A stretch of DNA of 64,000 bases from Rheinheimera faecalis (GTDB lineage: Bacteria > Pseudomonadota > Gammaproteobacteria > Enterobacterales > Alteromonadaceae), in contig NZ_JAJOYT010000007.1 in NCBI RefSeq assembly GCF_021290965.1, positions 124,001 to 188,000 of the forward strand, given 5' to 3'. This document shows positions 19,121-29,064 of the stretch, piece after piece. Under the pieces are notes generated by a model, which was given only the letters and a program-made list of their open reading frames with translations, ran no database searches and had not been told where the DNA came from. Both the position numbers and the translations under genes were made by a program. Position 1 is the first letter of the stretch. Every line of letters starts with the position of its first letter.

Positions 19121-19756
19121 CTATTCAGCCTTAGCCTGATGCCGCTGCCTTAGTACCTCAAGCACATCATGCAAAGCCAAATCCTGACTTTTCAGCAACA
19201 CCAGCAAGTGATAGATCAGATCCGCAGCTTCGTTTTTCAGCTCTTCTCTATCGCCTACAGTAGCGGCCAGAGCAGTTTCTACCCCTTCTTCACCGACTTT
19301 TTGCGCTATACGCTTCACACCTTTGGCAAATAAAGAGGCGGTGTAGCTAGAGCTTGGGTCGGCGCCGTATCTGCTGTGGATCACTTGTTCTAATTGATCT
19401 AAAAAGGCTAAGTCGGGCTGGTTGGCGTCTTCGGCGTGCCAACAACTTTCGGTGCCTACATGACAAGTGGGGCCAATAGGCAGGACTAAAGCCAGAATAC
19501 TGTCCTGGTCGCAGTCCGCTGCCATGCTTTGTAATTTCAGCGTATGGCCTGAGCTTTCGCCTTTGGTCCATAAGCGGTTTTTACTGCGGCTAAAAAAAGT
19601 CACATCGCCGGTTTCCAGGCTTTTTTGTAGCGCTTCTTTGTTGGCAAAACCTTGCATCAGCACTTTGCCTGAACGGGCATGTTGCACTATTACCGGTAAT
19701 AGGCCATCACCTTTGCTGAAATCCAGCTGGTTCAGGTTGGTTAAATTCAGTTTCAT
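19121..19756 (-). CDS. hisI: Bifunctional phosphoribosyl-AMP cyclohydrolase / phosphoribosyl-ATP pyrophosphatase HisIE
   Basis: Fused enzyme for steps 2 and 3 of histidine synthesis, 211 residues. The N-terminal HisI domain (about 1-110) has [40 protein letters not shown] and the metal-binding CDQDS and CHVGTESCW cysteines. The C-terminal HisE domain (about 115-205) has the [20 protein letters not shown] and [13 protein letters not shown] helices. It is the last gene of the operon; its ATG overlaps the hisF stop (ATGA), and GGAGAT precedes the start. No strong terminator is visible downstream. Confidence 0.96.
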   Translation of the reverse strand: MKLNLTNLNQLDFSKGDGLLPVIVQHARSGKVLMQGFANKEALQKSLETGDVTFFSRSKNRLWTKGESSGHTLKLQSMAADCDQDSILALVLPIGPTCHVGTESCWHAEDANQPDLAFLDQLEQVIHSRYGADPSSSYTASLFAKGVKRIAQKVGEEGVETALAATVGDREELKNEAADLIYHLLVLLKSQDLALHDVLEVLRQRHQAKAE

Positions 19757-20526
19757 GGCCTGATCTCCAGCTTACGTTCTAATAAAAATGCTTTTAGCTC
19801 TGGTATAGGAATAATGCCTTTGTGGAACACCGAAGCGGCTAAAGCGCCGTCTACATCGGCTTGTTCAAACACATCTGCAAAATGCTGCATGCTACCCGCG
19901 CCACCACTGGCAATCAGCGGCACTTTGCACGCATTTCGCATCAGTTGTAACTGAGTTAAATCATACCCCTGGCGCACACCATCCTGATTCATACAGTTCA
20001 GTACTATTTCACCAGCGCCCAGCTCTTGAACCCGCTTTAACCAGTCAAGCGTTTGCCAGCGGGTTTTTTGGGTGCGACTTTCATCGCCTGTGAACTGATA
20101 GACCTGATATTGACCTGTTTCTTTATCAAAAAAGCTGTCGATGCCAATCACCACACATTGCTGACCAAAGCTGTGTTCCAGCTCGCTAATCAGTTCTGGT
20201 CGCGCCAGGGCAGGGCTATTCACAGAGATTTTATCTGCACCCATCTCCAGAATTAATCCGGCGTCAGCGACAGATTTAATACCACCGGCGACACAAAACG
20301 GAATGTCGATCACTTCAGCTATACGGCGCACCCAGCTTTTATCGACCACACGGCCATCGCTGGAGGCTGTGATATCGTAAAACACCAGCTCGTCTGCGCC
20401 TTGTTCGGCATAAGCCTGAGCCAGCGGCACTATATCGCCAATGATTTCGTGGTTACGAAACTGCACGCCTTTGACCACTTTGCCATCGCGCACGTCTAAA
20501 CAAGGAATTATGCGTCTTGCCAGCAT
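19753..20526 (-). CDS. hisF: Imidazole glycerol phosphate synthase cyclase subunit HisF
   Basis: The 257-residue (beta/alpha)8 barrel makes imidazole glycerol phosphate and AICAR from PRFAR using ammonia delivered by HisH. It opens [23 protein letters not shown] with the catalytic Asp of CLDVRDG, and shows [11 protein letters not shown] (second catalytic Asp region), VNSPAL and LIASGGAG phosphate-binding segments. It starts inside hisA (19-base overlap) and ends overlapping hisIE by 4 bases, so all three are tightly coupled. Confidence 0.97.
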   Translation of the reverse strand: MLARRIIPCLDVRDGKVVKGVQFRNHEIIGDIVPLAQAYAEQGADELVFYDITASSDGRVVDKSWVRRIAEVIDIPFCVAGGIKSVADAGLILEMGADKISVNSPALARPELISELEHSFGQQCVVIGIDSFFDKETGQYQVYQFTGDESRTQKTRWQTLDWLKRVQELGAGEIVLNCMNQDGVRQGYDLTQLQLMRNACKVPLIASGGAGSMQHFADVFEQADVDGALAASVFHKGIIPIPELKAFLLERKLEIRP

Positions 20527-21245
20527 TGGATTGCCTCCTCTGCCGTGAACTTACCCTCTAACAAAGCCCGGCCTAAAATCACCCCGGCCACGCCAGTAGG
20601 TTTTAAGGCTTTGATATCAGCCAAAGAGCCAACACCACCCGAGGCTTGCCACTGAATTTGCGGATACTTCTGCACCAGCTCTGTATACAAGGCGACATTA
20701 GGGCCCTGCAAGGTGCCATCTTTACTGATATCGGTGCACAGTACATGTTTTGCACCTGCCGCAATAAAACCATCCAGCACCTGCTCAAGGGTAATAGTCG
20801 ATTCTTCAATCCAGCCGTGGCTTGGCAAGGTTTTATCGCCTTTGGCGTTAATAGATACATCAAGCGCCAGAACTATTTTGTCACCGCCATAAGTTCGCAG
20901 CCAGCCTTGCACTGTTTCTGGCTCACGAATAGCCACACTGCCCACCACTACACGGCTGGCACCAGCAGCCAGTAACTGCTCTACATCTGCTGCCGTACGC
21001 ACACCACCACCCACCTGGACTGGCAGAGGCGCGTTTTGCATTAAGCTGGTTAACAGTTCAAGTTGGCGGTCCGCAGCATTTTTGGCGCCCGTTAAATCCA
21101 CCAGATGCAAAATGCCTGCGCCAGCTTCGGCGTATAAGTCGCGCAGCTGCAATGGAGTTTGCTGATACTCAGTGGTTTTATCGTAGCTGCCCTGATAAAG
21201 CCGCACTGTTTTACCTTGTATTAAATCTATAGCCGGAATAATCAC
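20508..21245 (-). CDS. hisA: ProFAR isomerase HisA
   Basis: HisA isomerises ProFAR to PRFAR. The 245-residue barrel starts [21 protein letters not shown] with the catalytic Asp8, and shows [26 protein letters not shown] and [13 protein letters not shown] (second catalytic Asp). It shares its fold with HisF and lies directly before it, as in other his operons. The gap of 37 bases to hisH is the only non-trivial gap inside the operon; I see no terminator or promoter there. Confidence 0.97.
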   Translation of the reverse strand: MIIPAIDLIQGKTVRLYQGSYDKTTEYQQTPLQLRDLYAEAGAGILHLVDLTGAKNAADRQLELLTSLMQNAPLPVQVGGGVRTAADVEQLLAAGASRVVVGSVAIREPETVQGWLRTYGGDKIVLALDVSINAKGDKTLPSHGWIEESTITLEQVLDGFIAAGAKHVLCTDISKDGTLQGPNVALYTELVQKYPQIQWQASGGVGSLADIKALKPTGVAGVILGRALLEGKFTAEEAIQCWQDA

Positions 21246-21282
21246 TTTTAATCCTGTAACGGCATCGCCGAATCAAAAAATA

Positions 21283-21885
21283 TTAACCATTAAAAGCCAG
21301 AAAGTTCTGTAATAAACGAGCGCCGACAGCACCTGAACGTTCAGGGTGAAATTGCGCTCCCAGCTTATTGCCTTTGCCTATCACAGCAGCAAAATCACTG
21401 CCGTAATGGCAGCGGGCTAAAGTGGTATCGGATGGCGCTACCGCAAAACTATGGACAAAATACACATAGTCTTTTTCGCCTATGCCTTTGAGTAGCGGGT
21501 GATTTTGTGCACTATCTTCCACCTGCAAAGTATTCCAGCCCATATGAGGCAAACGTAAATCGCCGACTTGCATGCGCTTGACCTGACCTGGTATTAAACC
21601 TAAACAGTCGACATCCCCTTCTTCGCTGCGGTCGGTTAAAAGCTGCATACCCAAGCAAATGCCAAGGAGTGGCTGCTCTGCCTGTTGTAAGGTGGCAATT
21701 AAATCGCGTTCACGCAAATTCGCCATCGCCTGACGGGCAGCGCCTACGCCCGGCACTAATAAACGGCTGGCGTTTTTTATCACGCTTAAATCGCGGCTGA
21801 CTTTGGCATCCACCCCCAAGCGCTGGAAAGCACAATACACAGAGCTGATATTGGCGCAGCCGGTATCTACAATCACCAAAGACAT
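21283..21885 (-). CDS. hisH: Imidazole glycerol phosphate synthase glutaminase subunit HisH
   Basis: Class I glutamine amidotransferase of 200 residues that supplies ammonia to HisF. The nucleophile Cys lies in LLGICLGMQLL (about residue 80), and the His-Glu pair lies in AQFHPERSG near the C-terminus. VIVDTGCANISSV at the N-terminus and VPGVGAARQAM complete the family pattern. Its ATG shares one base with the hisB stop, so translation is coupled. Confidence 0.97.
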   Translation of the reverse strand: MSLVIVDTGCANISSVYCAFQRLGVDAKVSRDLSVIKNASRLLVPGVGAARQAMANLRERDLIATLQQAEQPLLGICLGMQLLTDRSEEGDVDCLGLIPGQVKRMQVGDLRLPHMGWNTLQVEDSAQNHPLLKGIGEKDYVYFVHSFAVAPSDTTLARCHYGSDFAAVIGKGNKLGAQFHPERSGAVGARLLQNFLAFNG

Positions 21886-22955
21886 TAAAGCACTCCTTTA
21901 CTGCTTGGCAGAGCTTCGCCTGATACTTTAATAGCCTGACCAAGTGCCCGGCCAAAGGCTTTAAATAAACCTTCGACCATATGGTGTTTATTGCCCGGGC
22001 TGACGGATAAGTGCAGTGTCATCAGCATGGCATCACTTAAAGAGCGGAAGAAGTGGTGTACCATTTCAAGGTTCATAGTACCAACAGAACCCTGACCTAA
22101 ATCGGCATCAAACTTCAGCAGCGGACGGCCGGATAAATCCAGCACACATTCAGCGCGGCATTCATCCATTGGCAAGACAAAACCAAAGCGGGTAATGCCT
22201 TTTTTATTGCCTAGCGCTTGTTTGAGCGCCTGACCTAAAGCCAACGCTGTATCTTCCACGCTGTGGTGATCGTCAATGTGCAAGTCGCCTTTAACTTTGA
22301 GTTGCAGGCTAAAACCACCGTGGGTGGCAATTTGATCCAGCATATGGTCAAAAAAGCCAACGCCGGTTTCAATGACATTGCCGCCTTGCTGGTCTAAATC
22401 GACATTGACCTGAATATCAGTTTCGCGGGTGACACGATTGACGCTGCCTTTACGGCCTTTGCTTAACAGCTGTTTGGTGATTTCTTTCCAGCCTAAAGTG
22501 TCACGGTCATAACGGAACGAAGGCAGGCCCATATTTTCGGCCAGTTGCACGTCGGTTAAACGGTCGCCAATGACAAAAGAGTTGGTGAAATCCACTTTAC
22601 CTTGCTGCAGATAATCTTTAACTAAACCCAGCTTCGGCTTACGGCAGCTGCAGTTGTCTTTATCAAAGTGTGGGCAAATCAGAATATCGTCAAAACGAAT
22701 GCCCTGCGAATTCAGCAACTGCATCATTTTTTCCTGCGGCGCATCAAAGGTATCACGCGGGAAACTACTGGTGCCCAGACCGTCCTGATTAGTCACCATC
22801 ACCAATGAATAACCAGCGGCCTGCAACTTGAGTAATGAAGGCACCAGATCGGGCTCGTATGCCAGTTTTTCCAATGAATCCAGTTGTTTATCTACCGGAG
22901 GTTCTTCCACCATAGTGCCGTCACGGTCGATAAATAAAATAGCTTTGGCACTCAT
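21885..22955 (-). CDS. hisB: Bifunctional histidinol-phosphatase / imidazoleglycerol-phosphate dehydratase HisB
   Basis: The 356-residue fusion catalyses IGP dehydration and histidinol phosphate hydrolysis. The N-terminal HAD phosphatase (about 1-165) has [13 protein letters not shown] with the nucleophilic Asp pair, VTNQDGLG, and the zinc site [14 protein letters not shown]. The C-terminal dehydratase (about 170-356) has the diagnostic [13 protein letters not shown] and [17 protein letters not shown] metal-binding motifs. The fused form is typical of gammaproteobacteria. Start and stop overlap hisC and hisH. Confidence 0.97.
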   Translation of the reverse strand: MSAKAILFIDRDGTMVEEPPVDKQLDSLEKLAYEPDLVPSLLKLQAAGYSLVMVTNQDGLGTSSFPRDTFDAPQEKMMQLLNSQGIRFDDILICPHFDKDNCSCRKPKLGLVKDYLQQGKVDFTNSFVIGDRLTDVQLAENMGLPSFRYDRDTLGWKEITKQLLSKGRKGSVNRVTRETDIQVNVDLDQQGGNVIETGVGFFDHMLDQIATHGGFSLQLKVKGDLHIDDHHSVEDTALALGQALKQALGNKKGITRFGFVLPMDECRAECVLDLSGRPLLKFDADLGQGSVGTMNLEMVHHFFRSLSDAMLMTLHLSVSPGNKHHMVEGLFKAFGRALGQAIKVSGEALPSSKGVL

Positions 22956-24043
22956 AAAGACTCCTGTTTTTCTGTAGTTATTTTGGTGGAATAAGACGAC
23001 ATAATCTGTTGTAACTGCGCCATTTCATCTGGCGAACCAATGGATACCCGCACCACCTGACCTAAACCTAATTGGCTGGATTGGTTACGAATAAGCACCC
23101 CTTGCTCTGCAATAAAGCTGACCAGCGCCGCAGCATCAGGCACAGAGAGCAGCACATAGTTAGCCTTAGACGGATAGACACGGCTTACATAACTCAGAGT
23201 TGTGGCAAAAGTGCTGAAGCTGTCACGTAAGCTGTTGATTTGTTCCACTGTCGCACGCATTTTTTGCTGACCCTGGCTTGATAACGCCTGCACCGCAATT
23301 TCAGCCACAGGAGCTGGCACAGGGTAGGGCGCAATCATCTGGCGAAGTGCGGCTATCACAGAAGGCTCTGCCAAAGTAAAACCACAACGCAGGCCTGCCA
23401 AAGCAAAAGCTTTAGATAAAGTACGCAGCACCACTAAGTTGCTGTATTGGTTTAATAAACCAGCCACAGAAGCTTCTGGTGCAAACTCAATATAGGCCTC
23501 ATCAACGACCACTAAAGCTTTGTCTTTATAAAACTCCAGCACCTCGACAATTTGCTCCCGGGGTATTAAATCGCCTGTAGGGTTATTGGGGCTACAAATA
23601 AATACCAGTTTTACATTGGCTTTTTGTGCAAATAAAGTCGGCAGATCCAAAGTTAAATCTTGGGTTAAAGGCACTATATTGACATCCACCAGCTGACTTT
23701 CGGCGCTGATTTTGTACATGCCATAAGTGGGCGGGCAAATGCTGATGGCATCTTGTCCTGGTTCACAGAAGCTACGAATTAAAAGCTCAATGCCTTCGTC
23801 TGCACCACGGCTGGTCAGTACCTGATTGGTTTCTACGCCAGCATAAGCTGCATAAGCGCTGATTAACTCTTTTGGCTGACAATCCGGGTATCTGTTGTAT
23901 TGGCCTGACAATTCATAGTCTGTTGCCATAGAGTTTTCGTTGGCATTCAGCCATACCGAGCCGCCACTCATGCTTAAGCGGGCTGACGCATAAGGCACTA
24001 GTTGTTGTACTTTTTGCCGGGCTAAAGAACTGATACGGCTCAT
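22952..24043 (-). CDS. hisC: Histidinol-phosphate aminotransferase HisC
   Basis: A 363-residue class I/II PLP aminotransferase converting imidazole acetol phosphate to histidinol phosphate with glutamate. The sequence shows [10 protein letters not shown] near the N-terminus, [28 protein letters not shown] (about 148-160), VVDEAYIEF, and [16 protein letters not shown], where the Lys of TLSKAF is the PLP Schiff-base residue (about 214). The 4-base overlaps with hisD and hisB show coupling. Confidence 0.96.
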   Translation of the reverse strand: MSRISSLARQKVQQLVPYASARLSMSGGSVWLNANENSMATDYELSGQYNRYPDCQPKELISAYAAYAGVETNQVLTSRGADEGIELLIRSFCEPGQDAISICPPTYGMYKISAESQLVDVNIVPLTQDLTLDLPTLFAQKANVKLVFICSPNNPTGDLIPREQIVEVLEFYKDKALVVVDEAYIEFAPEASVAGLLNQYSNLVVLRTLSKAFALAGLRCGFTLAEPSVIAALRQMIAPYPVPAPVAEIAVQALSSQGQQKMRATVEQINSLRDSFSTFATTLSYVSRVYPSKANYVLLSVPDAAALVSFIAEQGVLIRNQSSQLGLGQVVRVSIGSPDEMAQLQQIMSSYSTKITTEKQESL

Positions 24044-25383
24044 TGACGATTTTCCTCTGAAATTTTTGCTGAAAGCTCTAGCTCTGCTAAGCGAAATGAC
24101 ACCGCATTGGCGTGCGCATCTAATCCTTCGGCTTTGGCCAGTTTGACAATAGTGGGGCCTAAATCGCGCATACCAGCTGCTGTTAAAGTCTGCACTGTGT
24201 AACGACGATAAAAGTCGGCCAGACTTAAACTGCTGTGATTACGGCTGTAGCCATAAGTCGGCAATACGTGGTTAGTACCACTGGCATAATCACCTGCAGA
24301 TTCAGGTGTGTAAGGGCCAACAAAAATACTGGCGGCGTTGGTCAGTTTGCCAAGCAAAGCCTGATCGTCAGCGGTTTGAATAATTAAGTGCTCAGGCGCG
24401 TATTGATTGCTCACTTGTGCCGCTGTCGCTAAATCCGGCGTTAAAATCAGTCTGCTGTTGCTCAGGGCTTTTTTAGCAATTTCAGCTCGTGGTAATAAAG
24501 CCGTCTGACGTTTTAGCTCACTGATGGTATTAACCAGTAAAGCTTCAGAAGGGCTTACCAACACCACTTGTGAGTCCGGACCGTGTTCGGCCTGGGATAA
24601 TAAATCTGCCGCCACAAAGACCGGATTGGCGTTGTCATCGGCAATCACCAGCACTTCAGAAGGGCCAGCTGGCATATCAATAGCGGCGCCGCGGGCATCC
24701 TGACTGACTTGCTGTTTGGCTTCGGTAACAAATCTATTGCCAGGGCCAAAAATCTTATCCACTTTGCCGATAGTTTCAGTGCCATAGGCCAAGGCCGCAA
24801 CAGCCTGAGCCCCACCTAAGGTATAAATCTCCGTAATGCCACAAAGTGATGCTGCATAAACAATCTCTGCGGCAATATCACCAGCTGAAGGCTGGCCCGG
24901 AGGCGTGACTAACACCACACGACGGCAACCAGCCAGTTGAGCTGGCACACCTAGCATCAGTACAGTCGAAGGCAAAGGGGCGCTGCCACCTGGTACATAC
25001 AAACCCACCTGATCCAAAGCACTGTAATTCAGTTCACAGACCACACCGGGCTGAGTTTCAATGCGGATATTTTGTGGCAATTGAGCCGCATGAAAGGTGC
25101 GGATATTACGGTACGCAATCTGAATGGCGGTTTTTAGCTCATCGGATAAAGAGGCGATTAAGCTTTGTTGCAGATCCTCGGTCAAACGCAAAGGGTTGCT
25201 TTGCAGCTTGTCAAATTCGCGACTAAAACGCAGCAAAGCAACATCGCCTTCAGTACGCACTGCACGGATAATGTCCCGCACTGTTTGTTTTAGGCTGTCG
25301 GATTCCTGCTGCAGCGGGCGCTCTAATAAAGCCTGCTGTGCAGTTTTATCCAGTTGTTGCCAGTTGCTGATCTGAAACTGCAT
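24040..25383 (-). CDS. hisD: Histidinol dehydrogenase HisD
   Basis: HisD performs the last two oxidations, histidinol to histidine, with NAD and a zinc ion. The 447-residue protein contains GLYVPGGSAPLPSTVLMLGVPAQLAG (broken here as the GLYVPGG and LPSTVLM segments), KIFGPGNRFVTEAKQ, DMPAGPSEVLVIAD, LLSQAEHGPDSQ and NQYAPEHLI, all family signatures including the Zn/substrate residues. It lies 3 bases after hisG and overlaps hisC by 4 bases. Confidence 0.97.
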   Translation of the reverse strand: MQFQISNWQQLDKTAQQALLERPLQQESDSLKQTVRDIIRAVRTEGDVALLRFSREFDKLQSNPLRLTEDLQQSLIASLSDELKTAIQIAYRNIRTFHAAQLPQNIRIETQPGVVCELNYSALDQVGLYVPGGSAPLPSTVLMLGVPAQLAGCRRVVLVTPPGQPSAGDIAAEIVYAASLCGITEIYTLGGAQAVAALAYGTETIGKVDKIFGPGNRFVTEAKQQVSQDARGAAIDMPAGPSEVLVIADDNANPVFVAADLLSQAEHGPDSQVVLVSPSEALLVNTISELKRQTALLPRAEIAKKALSNSRLILTPDLATAAQVSNQYAPEHLIIQTADDQALLGKLTNAASIFVGPYTPESAGDYASGTNHVLPTYGYSRNHSSLSLADFYRRYTVQTLTAAGMRDLGPTIVKLAKAEGLDAHANAVSFRLAELELSAKISEENRQ

Positions 25384-25386
25384 GTT

Positions 25387-26289
25387 TTACTCCATCATCT
25401 TTTCAATGGGTAATACAAGAATGGAGCTGGCACCTAAGCCTTTCAGTTGCTCCATGGTTTCCCAGAACAAAGTTTCGCTGCTGACTACGTGCAAAGCCAC
25501 TAAATCGTCATTGCCTGCCAGTGGCAATAAAGTTGGGTTTTCGGCGCCTGGCAGCAGAGCTATCACTTCCTGCAAACGAGCGCGCGGTGCGTGCAACATG
25601 ATGTATTTGCTTTCATTGGCCTGCATCACACCCTGAATACGTGGCATCAGTTTTTTAATCAGTTTCAGTTGTTTCTCATCTGCTAAATCACGGCGCTGAA
25701 TCAGTACTGCTTTGGAGCGGTAAATCACTTCCACTTCTTTTAAACCATTGGCCTCTAACGTAGCGCCTGTGGAGACTAAGTCACAAATGGCGTCGGCTAA
25801 ACCTGCGCGTGGAGCTACTTCAACCGAACCTTTTAAATTGACGATACGGCAATTGACGCCGTTTTGTTTTAAATAGCGATTCAGTAAACGTGGGTAGGTG
25901 GTCGCAATAGTGCGGCCTTCTAAATCTTTGATGGATGTATAGTCTTCTTCCTGCGGCACTGCGATAGATAAGCGGCAGCCACCGAAATCGAGACGGGCCA
26001 GTACAGTGTAATCATAAGTTTCGTTGTCCATTTGACGTTGCAAAGAGACTTCTTCCAGTACGTTTTCGCCAACAAAACCTAAGTCACAGACGCCATCCAT
26101 CACTAAACCCGGAATATCGTCATCCCGCACCCGCAGTAAGTCGATATCCATATTTTCTACATGGGCAATCAGGCGCTGTTCGCGTAAGTTGATTTTCAAA
26201 CCGCAGCTGGTTAAAAGTGCCTGAGAGTCTTGCGACAGGCGGCCTGACTTCTGAATGGCGATACGTAATCTGTTGGTAGTGACTGTCAT
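25387..26289 (-). CDS. hisG: ATP phosphoribosyltransferase HisG (long form)
   Basis: First enzyme of histidine synthesis, condensing ATP and PRPP, and the point of feedback inhibition by histidine. The 300-residue length is the long form, with the C-terminal regulatory ACT-like domain (about 225-300) and no need for HisZ. The sequence shows [45 protein letters not shown] and the PRPP loop segment [18 protein letters not shown] (about 170-187). It is the first structural gene after the attenuator. The start at 26289 gives the E. coli-like N-terminus. Confidence 0.97.
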   Translation of the reverse strand: MTVTTNRLRIAIQKSGRLSQDSQALLTSCGLKINLREQRLIAHVENMDIDLLRVRDDDIPGLVMDGVCDLGFVGENVLEEVSLQRQMDNETYDYTVLARLDFGGCRLSIAVPQEEDYTSIKDLEGRTIATTYPRLLNRYLKQNGVNCRIVNLKGSVEVAPRAGLADAICDLVSTGATLEANGLKEVEVIYRSKAVLIQRRDLADEKQLKLIKKLMPRIQGVMQANESKYIMLHAPRARLQEVIALLPGAENPTLLPLAGNDDLVALHVVSSETLFWETMEQLKGLGASSILVLPIEKMME

Positions 26290-26335
26290 GTTATTATTTC
26301 TCTCATAAAAGCTGGGGCTTATAAAAATCGTAAAA

Positions 26336-26366
26336 CAAAAACCCCGGGATTTTAGCCCCGGGGTTC
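26336..26366 (-). terminator. His operon attenuator terminator
   Basis: On the minus strand, AACCCCGGGGCTAAAATCCC is followed by GGGGTT and a T-run. The stem of about 8-9 base pairs lies between the leader peptide gene and hisG, as expected for the transcription-terminating structure of a his attenuator. The competing antiterminator pairings would lie in the 70 bases between this stem and the leader stop codon; I did not fold them. Confidence 0.85.
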
Positions 26367-26437
26367 AGTTGGAATTGGTTTTCACTTTTCCACCAGAGGC
26401 TGGTTATGACCTAGCCTCCAATGTCAACACGGACCGG

Positions 26438-26485
26438 CTAGTCGGATAAATGATGGTGATGATGCCAGTGGATGTTGATAGTCAT
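26438..26485 (-). CDS. hisL: His operon leader peptide
   Basis: A 15-residue frame on the minus strand reads MTINIHWHHHHHLSD and ends in TAG. It has six histidines, five of them consecutive, with CAC/CAT codons. GAGGAG lies about 8 bases upstream of the ATG. By the classical mechanism, ribosome stalling at the His codons when His-tRNA is scarce favours the antiterminator and allows hisG-hisIE transcription. It is shorter than the 16-residue E. coli leader but of the same design. Confidence 0.93.
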   Translation of the reverse strand: MTINIHWHHHHHLSD

Positions 26486-26507
26486 GGAAAGTTACTCCTC
26501 GTTAAGA

Positions 26508-26535
26508 TGTATACAAGCTAACTGCTTTTTGTCAT
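26508..26535 (-). promoter_or_regulatory. Probable his operon promoter
   Basis: On the minus strand, ATGACA (26530-26535) and TATACA (26508-26513) are separated by 16 bases. A start near 26501 would place the leader ATG about 15 bases into the transcript. The rest of 26540-26750 is AT-rich, with no other feature I can support. Confidence 0.6.
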
Positions 26536-26755
26536 TCAGGCAACAGGATTTTTTGTTTCAGCTGTATTTTGTTTTGAAGCTGTTATTTTGTTATCTTGCT
26601 GTTTTAATTCGGCTATTTTGTTTTTCATACAATTATTTGCGATAAAAAATGAATAAGTTATAAAAAAACAACTCTAACGGGTAGAGTGAAAAATAATCAG
26701 GTTGTATAGATAAAGTTATTTTGTTGTCTGCCGATAACAGAGCAAAGGAGGGTCT

Positions 26756-27016
26756 ATGGACGCTATATTTCCCTATTTGTACCGACCACCGGGTACGCCA
26801 GCTGAACAGCCTGGACCTATGATCGCGCCTGTGTTTAAAGATGCCAAAATCAGCGCTTATGAAAAAGAAGAAAAGCGTTTCCTGATTTTACTGAAAGATC
26901 AGCAAAAAAAACGTCAGGACAGGCGCCGTCGTGACGACTATCCGCCAGCACCTGAAACCACACCTGAAGAAGAGCAGCATGTGGATGATGAAGGACACTT
27001 AGATATTTTTGTCTAG
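26756..27016 (+). CDS. Hypothetical protein, charged and proline-rich
   Basis: An 86-residue protein opening MDAIFPYLYRPPGTPAEQPG, followed by a strongly charged helical stretch (KDQQKKRQDRRRRDD, about 48-62) and an acidic C-terminus (EEEQHVDDEGHLDIFV). There is no signal peptide or membrane segment. A very good ribosome binding site (AAAGGAGGG) ends 3 bases before the ATG, which is the main support for its being expressed. It is divergent from the his operon and 101 bases upstream of the helicase gene. I do not recognise a family. Confidence 0.65.
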   Translation: MDAIFPYLYRPPGTPAEQPGPMIAPVFKDAKISAYEKEEKRFLILLKDQQKKRQDRRRRDDYPPAPETTPEEEQHVDDEGHLDIFV

Positions 27017-27117
27017 CCAAGGCATAATAGCGCAAATTCTTGCCGGGCCTTGTTTATGCTGTTGTCTGCTGTTTCATCCATCATCTCTGTCTTCTCTGAC
27101 AGACAGTTCGCCCACTT

Positions 27118-29037
27118 ATGCTAAAACAAGTGCAGCAGGCTTTTGCCGAACAAGGAGCTTTATCCAAGGCTATTGACGGTTTTAAGGCCCGTGAGCCACA
27201 AAAGCTGATGGCGGCTTCTGTGACTAAATCTATTGAAAACGGCAACGCTTTATTGGTGGAAGCTGGCACTGGTACAGGTAAAACTTACGCCTATTTAGTG
27301 CCGGCTTTGTTATCCGGCAAAAAAGTTATTTTATCCACTGGTACTAAAAACCTGCAGGAACAGCTGTATTTCCGTGACTTACCTACGGTACTCAAAGCTT
27401 TGGCTTTGCCGGTGGATACCTCTTTATTAAAAGGCCGCTCCAACTATTTGTGTTTATTTCGCTTAGATCAGCATTATCAGCATGTGCCTACGGCAGATGC
27501 GGCTGTGATCAATGATTTAAGTCTGATCAAAAAGTGGTCGAACGAAACCCAAAGTGGGGATATCGGCGAGCTGACTTATATAGCCGAAGACTCCAAAGCT
27601 TTGCCTTTGGTGACCAGTACGGCAGACAACTGCCTTGGCAAAGACTGCCCTTCTTATGAAGACTGTTATTTGCTGCGAGCTCGCAAAAAGGCGATGCAGG
27701 CCGATTTAGTGGTTGTGAACCACCATTTGTTTTTTGCCGATATGGCACTGAAAGACACTGGTTTTGGTGAGCTGCTGCCGAATATGGATGTGGTGATTTT
27801 TGATGAAGCGCACCAAATTCCGGATATTGCCAGTGAGTATTTTGGTGAGACCTTATCCAGCCGTACTTTGCTGGAGCTTTGCAAAGAGCTGGAACTGATT
27901 TGTAAAACTGAATTGCGTGATCATCCGCAGTTAAGCAAAACAGCAGATAAGCTGGCGACTTTAGTGCGGGACTGGCGCCTGCTGTGGTCAGATGAACCTG
28001 AACGCGGCAACTGGCGTGACAGCAGTAAAAGACCTGATGTGCAGTTGGCGCTCACAAGGGTGTCTGAAGCCATGGGCATGTTGTATCAGGTGCTTAAAGG
28101 CAGTTTAGGTCGCAACGAAGTAGTGGATCACTGTTTTGAGCGGCTGGCTTTGGCTAAAACTCAGCTGGAAAAACTGCAGGATGTCAGCAAAACCGGCGTC
28201 AGTTTTTGGTATGAAACCACCAGACAACATATAAGTCTGCATTTAACGCCTTTAAGTATTGCCGATAAATTCCGTGAGCTGGTGTTTGCGGAAAAACGCA
28301 GCTGGATTTTTACCTCAGCGACCTTGTCGGTGGATCAGGGTTTTGCTCACTATATTGAACAAATGGGCTTGCAGCAGGCGGATACTTTGCTGCTCGACAG
28401 CCCTTTTGATTATGAACAACAAGCCATGTTACTGGTGCCTCGTTATTTACCAGAACCCAATGACGCCCGTATGGGCAAAGCACTGCTAAAATTGGCGGTG
28501 CCTTTAATTGAAGCTAATCAGGGCCGTTGTTTTTTCCTGTTCACCAGCCATCGTATGCTGCAGTGGATGGCGAACGAGCTGCCACAGCATTTGTCGTTGC
28601 CTGTGCTGGTGCAGGGTACTACCAGTAAACGTTTATTGCTGGAACAGTTTGTTGAAACCAAACATGCTGTGTTACTCGGCACCGGCAGTTTCTGGGAAGG
28701 TGTTGATGTGCGGGGTGATACCTTAAGCTGCGTCATTATCGACAAACTGCCTTTTGCATCGCCTGACGACCCGTTATTGCAGGCGCGTAACGAAGACTGT
28801 CAGATGAAAGGCCTTGACCCTTTTGCTTTAGTGCAATTGCCACAAGCCGTGATCACCTTAAAGCAGGGCGTTGGGCGTTTAATCCGTGACGTGTCAGACC
28901 GTGGTGTATTGGTGATTTGTGATAACAGATTAGTGACCCGGCCTTATGGCTCGGTATTTTTAAAAAGCTTACCGCCAATGCGCCGTAGTCGTGATTTGCA
29001 GGCTGCAGTAAAATTTTTAGAAGATTTACCCAAATAA
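27118..29037 (+). CDS. yoaA: DinG-family ATP-dependent DNA helicase YoaA
   Basis: A 639-residue XPD/DinG-like 5'-3' helicase, near the E. coli YoaA length. Walker A is EAGTGTGKT (48-56), the DEAH box is at 229-232, and four cysteines (C112, C172, C177, C183) are placed as the Fe-S cluster ligands of this family. C-terminal motifs include GTGSFWEGVDVRGD and LKQGVGRLIRD. In E. coli, YoaA helps repair replication forks together with the HolC protein; a similar role is inferred. It lies 27 bases before tsaB, as in E. coli, where the two are also adjacent. Confidence 0.93.
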   Translation: MLKQVQQAFAEQGALSKAIDGFKAREPQKLMAASVTKSIENGNALLVEAGTGTGKTYAYLVPALLSGKKVILSTGTKNLQEQLYFRDLPTVLKALALPVDTSLLKGRSNYLCLFRLDQHYQHVPTADAAVINDLSLIKKWSNETQSGDIGELTYIAEDSKALPLVTSTADNCLGKDCPSYEDCYLLRARKKAMQADLVVVNHHLFFADMALKDTGFGELLPNMDVVIFDEAHQIPDIASEYFGETLSSRTLLELCKELELICKTELRDHPQLSKTADKLATLVRDWRLLWSDEPERGNWRDSSKRPDVQLALTRVSEAMGMLYQVLKGSLGRNEVVDHCFERLALAKTQLEKLQDVSKTGVSFWYETTRQHISLHLTPLSIADKFRELVFAEKRSWIFTSATLSVDQGFAHYIEQMGLQQADTLLLDSPFDYEQQAMLLVPRYLPEPNDARMGKALLKLAVPLIEANQGRCFFLFTSHRMLQWMANELPQHLSLPVLVQGTTSKRLLLEQFVETKHAVLLGTGSFWEGVDVRGDTLSCVIIDKLPFASPDDPLLQARNEDCQMKGLDPFALVQLPQAVITLKQGVGRLIRDVSDRGVLVICDNRLVTRPYGSVFLKSLPPMRRSRDLQAAVKFLEDLPK

Positions 29038-29064
29038 AATGAATTGTAGAAAAGGAGCCGCCTG

